Source of the DNA: RGIG3102 sp964369975
Lineage (GTDB): Bacteria > Bacillota > Clostridia > Oscillospirales > Ruminococcaceae
Direction: 5' to 3'
DNA length: 64,000 nt
NCBI GenBank assembly: GCA_964369975.1
Contig: CAYJFZ010000003.1
Location: 1-64,000 of the forward strand
Made by a program: the position numbers and the translations under genes
Notes under the pieces: generated by a model
What the model saw: only the letters and a program-made list of their open reading frames with translations
What the model was told of the DNA's origin: nothing
Database searches by the model: none
Part shown: in pieces, positions 45,406 to 53,826 of the stretch
How positions within the stretch are numbered: the stretch's first letter is position 1
Layout of the letters: every line of letters begins with the position of its first letter

Positions 45406-46271
45406 TATTTGCTCCTAAATTCATCTCTGTGATGAAAATTCACCTGATAGTCTTTATTTTTTAACTCATCATATAATTTATTTGCAAAAGTTACTGAGCG
45501 ATGTTTACCACCTGTGCAGCCATAGGCTATAGTTAAATGACTTTTTCCCTCTTTAATATATAAAGGCAAAGAAAAATTAACTAATCCTGATTGATAATTA
45601 TATAAATCAAGCGCTTCTTTTTGAGATAGAACAAAGTCTCTTACTTCTTTATCATTTCCTGTTAAATTTCTTAATTCTTTTACATAGTATGGATTTAATA
45701 AACAACGCACATCAAATAATAAATCAATGTCAGAAGGTACTCCATATTTAAAACCAAAAGAAATTATATCAATACTCATAACCTTTTTTTCATCGCCTAA
45801 GATATAAGATAACACCCTATCTTTTAACTGAGAAGTTGAAAAAAGCGAAGTATCTAATACTAAATCTGCCCTTTCGTACCAAGGACTTAAAATTTCTTTT
45901 TCACGATTTACAGCCTGCTCTAATGATAAATCTAAATTAAACATTAAAGGATGTTTTCTTCTTGTTTCCTTATATCTATTAACTAAAACATTTTCATTTG
46001 CATCTAAAAATATTATTTTAGCCATTCTTTGTTCTTGCAGTGGTTTAATTAAATTAATTAAAAACTCACTATCTTCACCATTTCTAATATCTACTACACA
46101 GGCAATTTTAGGATTTTTAGGTAGTATGGTTTCTTTTTCTTCAATTAGTTTTTGAATTAATGCAGTAGGCATATTATCAATGCAAAAGTAGCCTACATCT
46201 TCTAAAGATTTTACTGCTAAAGTTTTACCTGCGCCTGACATACCTGTAATAATAACAAAACTATATTCCAT
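45405..46271 (-). CDS. rapZ: RapZ/YvcJ nucleotide-binding protein
   Basis: P-loop protein that binds nucleotides (and RNA or UDP-GlcNAc in some species). The 288 residues have Walker A GMSGAGKT (10-17), the IDNMPTALI region and a C-terminal domain with IAYGCTGGKHRSV. In Firmicutes (YvcJ) it affects competence and cell-wall-linked metabolism. It precedes whiA and follows murB by 11 bases. Confidence 0.94.
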   Translation of the reverse strand: MEYSFVIITGMSGAGKTLAVKSLEDVGYFCIDNMPTALIQKLIEEKETILPKNPKIACVVDIRNGEDSEFLINLIKPLQEQRMAKIIFLDANENVLVNRYKETRRKHPLMFNLDLSLEQAVNREKEILSPWYERADLVLDTSLFSTSQLKDRVLSYILGDEKKVMSIDIISFGFKYGVPSDIDLLFDVRCLLNPYYVKELRNLTGNDKEVRDFVLSQKEALDLYNYQSGLVNFSLPLYIKEGKSHLTIAYGCTGGKHRSVTFANKLYDELKNKDYQVNFHHRDEFRSK

Positions 46272-46282
46272 ACTAAGCTCTC

Positions 46283-47167
46283 CTATACTATAATCATCTC
46301 TTTTTCTATCATAACTCCTGTTTTTTCATAAACAATATCTTCTACTTTTTTAGCAAGTGTTATAATATCCTCACAAGTCGCCCCGCCAATATTCACTATA
46401 AAGCCGGCGTGCTTTTCGCTAACTTGCGCGCCTCCAACTGTTAAGCCTTTTAGCCCACATTCATCAATTAAGGCTGCTGCAAAGTATCCTTTTGGTCTTT
46501 TAAAAGAACTGCCTGCACTGGGCTTATCTAAAGGCTGTTTATCTATTCTTTTATTCATTATATCTTGCATAAATTTTTTCATTGTGCTTTTATCGGCTGT
46601 TTTTAATTTAAAAGTTGCATTAATTATAAATAAATTTTCTTCTTGAAAAATTGAATGTCTATAAGAAAACCTTGCTTGTTCTTTTGTAATTACTTTTATA
46701 TTTCCTTTTGAGTCCATACACTCAATACTTTGTAAGCAATCACTTATTTCCCCACCATAAGCACCAGCGTTCATATATAAGCTACCTCCTATATTACCTG
46801 GTATACCGTAGCAAAATTCAAGGCCAGATAAAGAGTTGTCTAATAGCTCTTTACAAAATAAAGTTAATTGATAACCACTACCTACTGTTGCTGTATCTTT
46901 TTCTATTTTTAAATCGGTGAAGTTTGAGGATTTTATTACCACTCCTTCAAAAATTGAATCTTTAAAAATAACATTCGAGCCTTTACCTAAATAAAAATGC
47001 TTTATATTTTCTTTATTTAAAAAAAGGATAAGCTGTTTTAATTGCTCTTTGCTATTTGGATAAACAACAAAATTTGCCATACCACCTACTTTAAAGGTCG
47101 TATGGTTTTTCATACTTTCATTTTCAGTAAAATTTATTGAATTTTTTATAAAAAATTCTTTAAGCAT
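46283..47167 (-). CDS. murB: UDP-N-acetylenolpyruvoylglucosamine reductase
   Basis: FAD/NADPH enzyme making UDP-MurNAc for peptidoglycan. The 294 residues include the FAD-binding GKGSNVIF, the long CYGIPGNIGGSLYMNAGAYGGEI block, the FSYRHSIFQ segment and GSSFKRPKGYFAAALIDECGLKG (type IIb MurB: Ser proton donor in AGSSF). I use the ATG at 47167; a TTG five codons earlier is in frame. The start overlaps the ROK gene stop by 8 bases. Confidence 0.95.
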   Translation of the reverse strand: MLKEFFIKNSINFTENESMKNHTTFKVGGMANFVVYPNSKEQLKQLILFLNKENIKHFYLGKGSNVIFKDSIFEGVVIKSSNFTDLKIEKDTATVGSGYQLTLFCKELLDNSLSGLEFCYGIPGNIGGSLYMNAGAYGGEISDCLQSIECMDSKGNIKVITKEQARFSYRHSIFQEENLFIINATFKLKTADKSTMKKFMQDIMNKRIDKQPLDKPSAGSSFKRPKGYFAAALIDECGLKGLTVGGAQVSEKHAGFIVNIGGATCEDIITLAKKVEDIVYEKTGVMIEKEMIIV

Positions 47168-48125
47168 TGTATTTAACTCCAAGTAAGGCCGCTCCTATTA
47201 TCCCAGCATCGTTTCTAAACTTTGCTCTTTTTATTATTGTTCTTGTATTAATGTTTCTTGCAAAGTCTTCTGCATCAATTTTAACTTGAATTCTTTGCAA
47301 TAAAATTTCTTCTTCGTTTGATACTCCTCCGCCAATACAAATTACTTCAGGCTGAAAAATATTTATTAAATTAGTAATTCCACAACTTAAATAATGAATA
47401 TAATCATCTATTAGTTTCATCGCTGTACTATCGCCTTTTTTAGCAGCATCAAAGCAAGTTTTTGCATTGACATCATCTATATTAGGCGATAATGTCCAAA
47501 GCAATGAATCTTTATTTTCTTGCATTGCATTTTTAGTATCTTGAGTTAAGGCAGAAGCTGCAGCATATTTTTCAAAACAGCCTTTTCTTCCACAATTACA
47601 TTGCCTACCATCTATTTCTATTACCATATGGCCAACTTCTCCGCCTGAAAAATTAACACCGCCATATACTTTAGAATTAATTAGTATTCCACCGCCTACT
47701 CCAGTGCCTAAGGTAAGGGCTATAGCATTTTCACAGCCCTTAGCATTACCTGCTAAACTTTCAGCTATAATAGCCGTTTTGGCATCGTTCTCAATAAATA
47801 CTCTTAAATTAAATAATTTTTCTAAACTTTCTTTAACTTTCCAGTTTTCAAAACCAAAATTTGCATTTAAGGCTACTATCCCTTGAGTATTATTAACACT
47901 TCCAGGAGTGCCTAAGCCTACAGAAATAATTTCTTTATTAATATCTATTTTATTTTCAATGCAGAGATTCTTACTTAATAAATATATATCTTCTTCTATT
48001 TCTTGCATAGATTTTGGCAAATTTGTTTTTTGTTGCTTTTTATATAGAATTTCTCCATCTTTATTAACAATACCTACTTTTAAATTAGTACCACCTAAAT
48101 CTATACCTAAAAAATACTTTCCCAT
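47160..48125 (-). CDS. glk: ROK-family glucokinase
   Basis: Phosphorylates glucose (the family also includes other sugar kinases). The 321 residues have FLGIDLGGTNLKVGIV (phosphate loop), ENDAKTAIIAE (catalytic Asp region), LGTGVGGGI and the ROK zinc motif HMVIEIDGRQCNCGRKGCFE (three cysteines with the preceding His). It lies 3 bases before the PHP gene end in one operon with pfkA, so both sugar-kinase steps are co-regulated. Confidence 0.92.
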   Translation of the reverse strand: MGKYFLGIDLGGTNLKVGIVNKDGEILYKKQQKTNLPKSMQEIEEDIYLLSKNLCIENKIDINKEIISVGLGTPGSVNNTQGIVALNANFGFENWKVKESLEKLFNLRVFIENDAKTAIIAESLAGNAKGCENAIALTLGTGVGGGILINSKVYGGVNFSGGEVGHMVIEIDGRQCNCGRKGCFEKYAAASALTQDTKNAMQENKDSLLWTLSPNIDDVNAKTCFDAAKKGDSTAMKLIDDYIHYLSCGITNLINIFQPEVICIGGGVSNEEEILLQRIQVKIDAEDFARNINTRTIIKRAKFRNDAGIIGAALLGVKYNA

Positions 48126-48128
48126 AAA

Positions 48129-48863
48129 TTAATCCTTTATAAATTTTGTTATTTCTTTGTTTCTTGATATTAAATGCTCTTTTAAATTTTCAAAACTCTC
48201 ATTGATGATTAAATGTTTTGGGAAATCTAATTCTTTTAACATAGGAAATAGTCCGCTTACTTCTCCAACTGTATACATAGCATGTGCATCACTACTAAGG
48301 CTGACTTTACAGTTATATTTCTTACAAGCAATGGCGATTTTTTTCATATTTTCAATACCATCAGCTCTAATATTTAAGCTGTTAGCGTTTAATTCTACTA
48401 CTTTATTGTTATCAGCGAAGGCTTTAATTACCCTATCTATATCAAAAGGGTGAATTATCTGCTCGCAATGCCCAATCATATCGACTAACTCATTTTTAGC
48501 AATAGTAAGCCAAATATTAGTAGCTTGCTCAAAAGTTAATTTTTCAAGATGCTCTTTATGGATTGAAACTATTACCCAGTCAAGCTCTTTTATCATTCTA
48601 TTAGGTAAATCAACATTGCCTAATAAATCAATAACATTAAGCTCTACTCCATAAAGCACCAAAACTCCATTTATAACTTTTGGTATATGTATTGAATTTA
48701 TAAAATGTAGCATATGGCCTGTATCCGGCATCTCTGGACCGTGGTCAGTTATAGCTATCGCTTTTAAGTTTTTCTCTTTAGCTGCTATTACCATTTCATT
48801 AACAGTGCTGTAAGCATGAGCTGAGTAGAGTGTGTGCGTGTGCAAGTCTGCTACTATTTTCAT
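48129..48863 (-). CDS. PHP-domain phosphatase (YcdX-like)
   Basis: A 244-residue metal-dependent hydrolase of the PHP superfamily. The metal ligands are in DLHTHTLYSAHAYST (about 5-19), AITDHGPEMP, VELNVID, HCEQIIHPFDID and SSDAHAMY. The group is close to E. coli YcdX. The true substrate is unknown; members act on phosphoesters such as histidinol or other sugar phosphates. It starts 8 bases after hprK. Confidence 0.88.
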   Translation of the reverse strand: MKIVADLHTHTLYSAHAYSTVNEMVIAAKEKNLKAIAITDHGPEMPDTGHMLHFINSIHIPKVINGVLVLYGVELNVIDLLGNVDLPNRMIKELDWVIVSIHKEHLEKLTFEQATNIWLTIAKNELVDMIGHCEQIIHPFDIDRVIKAFADNNKVVELNANSLNIRADGIENMKKIAIACKKYNCKVSLSSDAHAMYTVGEVSGLFPMLKELDFPKHLIINESFENLKEHLISRNKEITKFIKD

Positions 48864-48871
48864 AATTTATC

Positions 48872-49789
48872 CTATTCTTCTATTCCTAATTGCTGTAATA
48901 ATTCTCTTGCTGGGTAGTAGCCCATTTTCTTTTGTCTGTTTGTAAGGGCTGCTGTTTCAATTATTACTGATAAATTCCTACCAGGTCTTACAGGTATAAC
49001 TGTTTTAACAACGCTATTACCTAAAATATCGGTATATTCTTCTTGTAAGCCTGTTGTACTGTAGCTTTTTTCAGGATTCCAATTTTCAAGCTCTATAACC
49101 ATATCTATTTCTTGGCTACCTTTTACAGCACCAGAGCCGTAAGCTCTTGCTATATTTACCATACCAACTCCACGAAGCTCCATAAAATGCTGGATATTAG
49201 CAGGAGATTGGCCTATTAATACTCTGTCTGAAACTCTTCTAATTTCAACAGCATCATCTGCAATAAGTCTATGACCTCTTTTTACAAGTTCAATAGCTGT
49301 CTCACTTTTACCAACGCCGCTATCGCCTACAATTAAAACGCCTTCACCATAAACCTCAACCAAAACACCGTGCCTTGTAATTCTCTTTGCAAGTTCAGTG
49401 TTTAAGAAAGTTATAGTCCCAGACATAAAAGTTGAAGTGATTTCACTTGCTCTTAGTAAAGGCACTTTGTATTTTTTAGCTATCTCGATAATTTGACTTG
49501 ATATTAGCATATTCCTTGTCACGATAACAGCGGGAACATTTTTTGAAAATAAATTTTCAAGTCTTTCTATTTTCACTGCATAATCTAAGCTATCAAGATA
49601 GCTCATTTCCATTCTACCTAAGATTTGTATCCTCGTTGGGTCAAAATATTCATTATAGCCTGTAAGAAGTAAGCCTGGTCGATTTACTTCTGTACTTGTA
49701 ATTTTGATATCATTTAACTCACAAGGAACAAATAGGACTTCTAATGCTAATTGACTGACTAATTTTTCTAATGTTACATGAAATTTCAT
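48872..49789 (-). CDS. hprK: HPr kinase/phosphorylase
   Basis: Bifunctional sensor of carbon catabolite repression; it phosphorylates HPr on Ser46 and reverses this. The 305 residues contain Walker A GDSGVGKS (155-162), His140 of the active site (RITRHGVLVEV) and the HprK signature ELRGVGMVNIARAYG. AGGAGC precedes the ATG. It is the first gene of the operon that also makes glucokinase and phosphofructokinase. The AT-rich leader (49800-49920) offers several weak -10 elements but no convincing single promoter. Confidence 0.96.
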   Translation of the reverse strand: MKFHVTLEKLVSQLALEVLFVPCELNDIKITSTEVNRPGLLLTGYNEYFDPTRIQILGRMEMSYLDSLDYAVKIERLENLFSKNVPAVIVTRNMLISSQIIEIAKKYKVPLLRASEITSTFMSGTITFLNTELAKRITRHGVLVEVYGEGVLIVGDSGVGKSETAIELVKRGHRLIADDAVEIRRVSDRVLIGQSPANIQHFMELRGVGMVNIARAYGSGAVKGSQEIDMVIELENWNPEKSYSTTGLQEEYTDILGNSVVKTVIPVRPGRNLSVIIETAALTNRQKKMGYYPARELLQQLGIEE

Positions 49790-49921
49790 TTTATAGCTCC
49801 TATTTATTTAATATTAATATACTACTATATATAATACTAAAAATTTTATATAAAAACAATATATTTATACAAATTGCCATCTACTTTTTTTAAAAAAGTA
49901 TGGTTTTTCTTAAGTTTATAT

Positions 49922-49962
49922 AAAAAACAACTAACTTTGCAATAAAAGTCAGTTGTTTTTTT
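49922..49962 (-). terminator. Terminator of gpsA
   Basis: Inverted repeat CAACT-a-ACTTT/AAAGT-c-AGTTG with one internal mismatch and long A/T flanks, giving TTTTTTATA on the minus strand. Confidence 0.82.
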
Positions 49963-49965
49963 ATA

Positions 49966-50934
49966 TTAATAATAATTTGCGAATTCTTCTTTTATATCTC
50001 TTTTAAATAAGTTATTTAAAACCTCTTTTGAGTCTTTTTTATTATACACAACATCGTATACTGCCATAGAAATTGGCATTTGCACAGAATGCTTATTTGC
50101 AAGGTTAATTAAGGCTTTAACTGTCGAAGCGCCTTCTGCAAGTTTTGTATAGCCTGTTTGTCTTATAATACTTTCACCAAACATTCTATTTTGGCTATGT
50201 TGTGAGAATAGTGTAGCCTCATAATCACCTAAATGGCTAAGACCATAGGCTGATAATTCATTACCACCCATAGCAACTATTAATCTTGCTACTTCTCTTG
50301 CGCCTCTTGCCATTAAAGCACCTTTTAAGCTTGAGAGATTAGCCCCATCTAAAAGCCCTGCTGCTATTCCTATAACATTTTTTGCAGCAGCACCTATCTC
50401 AGTGCCTATAATATCGTCTCCGATGTAAAGCCTGATTAAGTCTTTTGAAAATATTTCGACTACCTTTTTTGTAACTTCTTTATCACTGCTATCAATTACC
50501 ATGCAATTTGGAATTTCATTCATAAAATCTTGAACATGTCCAGGGCCTACCCACACACACACATTTATATCTTGATTTATCTCTTGATTAATTACTTGTG
50601 TAAGCCTTAGTCCTGTATCAGCTTCAATGCCCTTCATACATAAAATGAAAGTTTTTCCTTTTACATCATATTGATTTATTCTTTTAGCAAATTGTCTTAG
50701 GTTTTGAGCACTAATTGAAATTACTATATAATCAGAAAAATTTAATGCTTTTTCTAAATCTTTTTCTAAAATTAATTTGTCAGGTAGTTGTAAATAGTCA
50801 TTTTTTCTATTTTTTTCTAAGTTTTTAAAACTTTCGCTCTCGCTTCTGCCCCAAAGGCAAACAGTATAACTTCTTGAGTGGTAAACACTTAAGAATGTTC
50901 CCCATCTACCACTTCCTAAAACAGTAATATTCAT
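49966..50934 (-). CDS. gpsA: Glycerol-3-phosphate dehydrogenase [NAD(P)+]
   Basis: Reduces dihydroxyacetone phosphate to sn-glycerol 3-phosphate for phospholipids. The 322 residues have an N-terminal dinucleotide loop GSGRWGTFLSV (the usual form is GxGxWGTALA), the catalytic AAKNVIGIAAGLLDG with Lys about 186, and GLSHLGDYEATLFS. GGGAG precedes the ATG. It follows the SGNH hydrolase gene by 34 bases, so both are likely in one transcript with the HAD phosphatase. Confidence 0.95.
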   Translation of the reverse strand: MNITVLGSGRWGTFLSVYHSRSYTVCLWGRSESESFKNLEKNRKNDYLQLPDKLILEKDLEKALNFSDYIVISISAQNLRQFAKRINQYDVKGKTFILCMKGIEADTGLRLTQVINQEINQDINVCVWVGPGHVQDFMNEIPNCMVIDSSDKEVTKKVVEIFSKDLIRLYIGDDIIGTEIGAAAKNVIGIAAGLLDGANLSSLKGALMARGAREVARLIVAMGGNELSAYGLSHLGDYEATLFSQHSQNRMFGESIIRQTGYTKLAEGASTVKALINLANKHSVQMPISMAVYDVVYNKKDSKEVLNNLFKRDIKEEFANYY

Positions 50935-50968
50935 TTATTTCTCCCTAAAATATTTTTCAACACTAAAA

Positions 50969-52249
50969 TTATTCAGTTGCTTCGTCCCCATCACCTTCAA
51001 CTGGATCTGGTGTCGGTACATCTGTCGGTGCGTCTGTTGGTGTATCTGTCGGTTCATCCGTTGGTGTATCCGTCGGTGTATCTGTCGGTGTATCTGTCGG
51101 TGCATCTGTCGGTGCATCTGTCGCTGTTGTTGCTGGTTCACTTGATAAGCTTTGTGAGCTTGAAGCACTTGATGACGAAGAAGATGAGCTCGATGATGAA
51201 GATGATGAACTACTTGATGAAGAAGATATAGATGAGCTTTGTGAAGATGAAGAAGATGAGCTTTGTGAAGATGATGAGCTAATTGAAATTGAGCTACTTT
51301 CAGCTTCATAAGGTGGATTTCTTCTTGTTGGAATAGCACTTAAAGCAGGTCTTGTATCTTCTGTTTCATACTTATGTGTAGAAACATATTCTAAAAACGC
51401 TTCTAAGCCTTCTTTACTTAAATGTAAGCCATCGCTTGATGCATATTCTTCTACTAAGAAGCCTGTGTCGGCATCTTTAAGCATTTCAACAGAATTTAAG
51501 AACATATAGCCATCTTCTAAACACATTTGGGCTAAGGCTAAATTAAATTCATCTATTTCTTGCATTGTAATATCTGGATAAGCTCTTTTTTGAGCTACTG
51601 GGAATATTGAGTTTACTATAATATTTGTATATGGATAAGCATTTTCAATGCTTTCTAAGGCATCTGTATATTCCTTTATAAATTCTTCGGAGGTCATACC
51701 GCCTATATTATTTGTACCAAAAGTTATAATAATTGTTCTTGGTTGCATCATTTTAATGGCTTGCGGCATTGTGTATGGAGTTTCATACCCTACAAACCAT
51801 ATACACTCAAAACTCGGTACAGACTGTATGCCCATTGAAGTAACACCTAAAACTTGTTGAAGTGAAACATGGCCATAAGTTGCAAGTGCTTCTGTGTTAG
51901 AGTCACCTACAAACAAAATATCTCTATTATATGAAGATGAAGCTTGTGTGTTTTGAGGAATGATAGCATCGCTAAATTCTTCTAAAGCGAGTGCGTATTC
52001 ATCAATTTCATAATCTTTATCAGCTTCAATATCATCAACTATGCTATTTTCTTGCTGTTGTGAAATTTCTTCATTGTTGTTTTTGCCTAAGCCTAAAATA
52101 GTAATTACTACAAATGATACAATTAAAACTACTATAGCTACTACTAATAGTATCTGTACTTTTGAAAGTGTATCGAGCTTACTAAACTTCTTTGTGAAAA
52201 TTTTAATTCTTTGTGAAAATGTAATATTATTTTTGTTGTTCTTATCCAT
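50969..52249 (-). CDS. Membrane-anchored SGNH/GDSL hydrolase with Ser-rich and TDxP-repeat tail
   Basis: 426 residues. A cytoplasmic N-terminus (1-31) is followed by one membrane helix (32-54) and an extracellular SGNH esterase domain (about 108-295). The catalytic blocks are GDSN (Ser117), GTNN (178-181) and DGLH (Asp273, His276). The C-terminus is unusual: a Ser-rich stretch (318-370) and nine TDxP repeats (377-412), ending acidic. Such tails often span or stick to the cell wall. A role in deacylating a surface polymer is an inference. No sortase motif is seen. Confidence 0.88.
   Translation of the reverse strand: MDKNNKNNITFSQRIKIFTKKFSKLDTLSKVQILLVVAIVVLIVSFVVITILGLGKNNNEEISQQQENSIVDDIEADKDYEIDEYALALEEFSDAIIPQNTQASSSYNRDILFVGDSNTEALATYGHVSLQQVLGVTSMGIQSVPSFECIWFVGYETPYTMPQAIKMMQPRTIIITFGTNNIGGMTSEEFIKEYTDALESIENAYPYTNIIVNSIFPVAQKRAYPDITMQEIDEFNLALAQMCLEDGYMFLNSVEMLKDADTGFLVEEYASSDGLHLSKEGLEAFLEYVSTHKYETEDTRPALSAIPTRRNPPYEAESSSISISSSSSQSSSSSSSQSSSISSSSSSSSSSSSSSSSSSSSASSSQSLSSEPATTATDAPTDAPTDTPTDTPTDTPTDEPTDTPTDAPTDVPTPDPVEGDGDEATE
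51014..51121 (-). repeat. Nine tandem 12-bp units encoding TDxP
   Basis: Near-identical 12-base units, on the minus strand of the form ACAGAYRCACCG, encode nine TDxP repeats. Changes by slippage would keep the frame, because the unit is a multiple of three. Confidence 0.85.
51140..51298 (-). repeat. Serine-codon low-complexity tract
   Basis: Encodes residues 318-370 of the SGNH hydrolase, more than 80 percent serine. Mixed AGC/TCA/TCT/AGT codons are used, so the protein rather than the DNA repeat is conserved. Confidence 0.8.
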
Positions 52250-52260
52250 TTTTACTCCTA

Positions 52261-52896
52261 CTATATATACTTTTTTATTTCTCTTATATTATTTATTAAT
52301 GCAATACTTTTTAAGTTTTCTAATTCTTCTAAGCTTCCATAACCATAAAGCACCCCTATTGCATCCATGTTTAATTCTTGCGCTGACACTAAGTCGTATT
52401 TTCTATCGCCTACCATTAGTACATCTTCTGCATTTATTTTAGCTTTATCTAATACATATTTTATAACTTTGGTTTTTTCACTTCTTGTTGAGTCAAGGCT
52501 TGCCCCACCCATATACTCAAAATATATATCTATTTTAAAATGCTCTAATATTTGTTGCACATAGATTTCTGGCTTACTACTGGCTGTAAAAAGTCTGTAC
52601 CCTTTTTCTTTTAAGTATTTTAATACATCTTCTATACCCTCATACAATTCGTTTTCAAACATACCTTTTCCTTGTACAAATCTTTCTCTGTAAAGGGTAA
52701 TTGCATTTTGTGCATTTTTCTCGCCTATCAAACTTTTAAAAGTATCAAATAATGGCGGGCCTATGTACTTGTCCATATTTAAATTAGAATAATCATAATT
52801 ATAATAATCAAGTGCATATTTTATAGAATTATGTATTCCTTCTTTAGGATCTGAGAGTGTACCGTCTAAGTCAAAAAATATTGCTTTATATTTCAT
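52261..52896 (-). CDS. HAD-family phosphatase (phosphoglycolate phosphatase-like)
   Basis: A 211-residue HAD hydrolase of subfamily IA. Motif I is FFDLDGTLSDP (nucleophile Asp about 9), motif II is TASSKPE, and motif III/IV is the late Lys and GDRKYDLVSA. The cap domain between 15 and 85 is of the PGP/Gph type. Substrate is unknown; similar proteins act on phosphoglycolate or pyrophosphate. It heads the transcript with the SGNH gene 11 bases downstream. Confidence 0.85.
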   Translation of the reverse strand: MKYKAIFFDLDGTLSDPKEGIHNSIKYALDYYNYDYSNLNMDKYIGPPLFDTFKSLIGEKNAQNAITLYRERFVQGKGMFENELYEGIEDVLKYLKEKGYRLFTASSKPEIYVQQILEHFKIDIYFEYMGGASLDSTRSEKTKVIKYVLDKAKINAEDVLMVGDRKYDLVSAQELNMDAIGVLYGYGSLEELENLKSIALINNIREIKKYI

Positions 52897-52933
52897 ATAA
52901 TACCTCTAAATATATTCAAAACGCTTAACTGGT

Positions 52934-52962
52934 ATTATATCACTTTTTTTTATTTCTAACAA
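52934..52962 (-). promoter_or_regulatory. Sigma-A promoter of the HAD-SGNH-gpsA transcript
   Basis: TTGTTA (52962-52957), 17 bases ending in TGA, TATAAT (52939-52934). It is an extended -10 promoter and lies back to back with the sigma-K-like element of the plus-strand gene. Confidence 0.82.
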
Positions 52963-52990
52963 GTATTTTTTTATAAGTTAAATATTTGTA

Positions 52991-53018
52991 ACGAATTTTA
53001 AAAAATAAACATACATTA
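52991..53018 (+). promoter_or_regulatory. Sigma-K-like promoter of the Cys-rich gene at 53050
   Basis: AC (52991-52992), 17 bases, CATACATTA (53010-53018). This fits the sigma-K pattern AC-N16/17-CATAnnnTA exactly, 31 bases before the ATG. The -10 also fits sigma-E (CATACAHT), but no matching sigma-E -35 is seen. The match is direct; its use is inferred. Confidence 0.5.
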
Positions 53019-53049
53019 TTATTAAAGCCAATTATAAAGGAGTTTTTTT

Positions 53050-53823
53050 ATGACAAACAATGATTTGAAAAGTTTTTTAAATTCAAACAAAGATAAATTC
53101 GGATTAAGTGAAAATGTTCCTACAAAAACATATCTTGATATCTGTGCAAAGAATGTTAAATGTATGACAACAATAGATGTAAAAGAGATTATCCCACTTC
53201 CAAGTATCAACAGCATAATGAATAACTGTAGTGGTATTTTAGATTTTCCTAGTGAAATAGATACTTCTTTTGCGCATTTTAGAGTTACAAATGCTACTGA
53301 ATATTTAGTAGACTGCCATACGGATAACCCTGGTGTTAGAATTCTAATCGAAGGGCAAATTGTCGTAAGAACTATGCCTATACAAGGCTGTCCTTCTTAT
53401 ATAGCTATCCCTATAACTGTAGTTGATACTGTTTTATACGACTTTTATTCTACTAAAGATGGCTCTTTAGTTTGCAATTTAAAAGAGCTGCTTAATTATA
53501 TTGAAGGTTCTTGTATGGTAGTGCAACTAAAATGCAAAATTAAAAAAGAAGTCCTGCCTACTTACACAAGATATGTAGCTATAATTAAAGGCTGTGTTAC
53601 TGATAAATTATGGAGAAATGATAATATATGGATTGAGGGCTTCTGTTCTTATTCTGATAATTCGTTAATATACTGCGATACATTTTTAGATGATACTAAT
53701 GTTATTATGCAAGATTCATTATTAAATTCATCTGCGGATATTACAGTAAAAAGTGATGATGCTAAGACACATCACCACAAAACTTTCACTCAATTAGTAG
53801 TAGAAGAAAAGGATAAAACATAA
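53050..53823 (+). CDS. Uncharacterised Cys-rich protein, candidate spore-coat protein
   Basis: 257 residues, no signal peptide or membrane helix, ten cysteines spread through the chain, and mostly beta-type sequence. A central block (about 98-130, RILIEGQIVV then a strand) faintly recalls the SPOCS/DUF3794 fold of spore proteins, but I cannot assign it. A His-rich patch (KTHHHK) lies near the end. AAAGGAG precedes the ATG. The upstream element matches sigma-K, and the terminator lies in the convergent gene three bases away. A late mother-cell role is an inference. Confidence 0.7.
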   Translation: MTNNDLKSFLNSNKDKFGLSENVPTKTYLDICAKNVKCMTTIDVKEIIPLPSINSIMNNCSGILDFPSEIDTSFAHFRVTNATEYLVDCHTDNPGVRILIEGQIVVRTMPIQGCPSYIAIPITVVDTVLYDFYSTKDGSLVCNLKELLNYIEGSCMVVQLKCKIKKEVLPTYTRYVAIIKGCVTDKLWRNDNIWIEGFCSYSDNSLIYCDTFLDDTNVIMQDSLLNSSADITVKSDDAKTHHHKTFTQLVVEEKDKT

Positions 53824-53826
53824 AAA

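Noticed and set aside
50935..51339. Open frame of about 134 codons on the minus strand, rich in His, Leu and Gln
   Set aside because: It is the alternative reading of the Ser/TDxP repeat region of the SGNH hydrolase; the composition is an artefact of the repeat.
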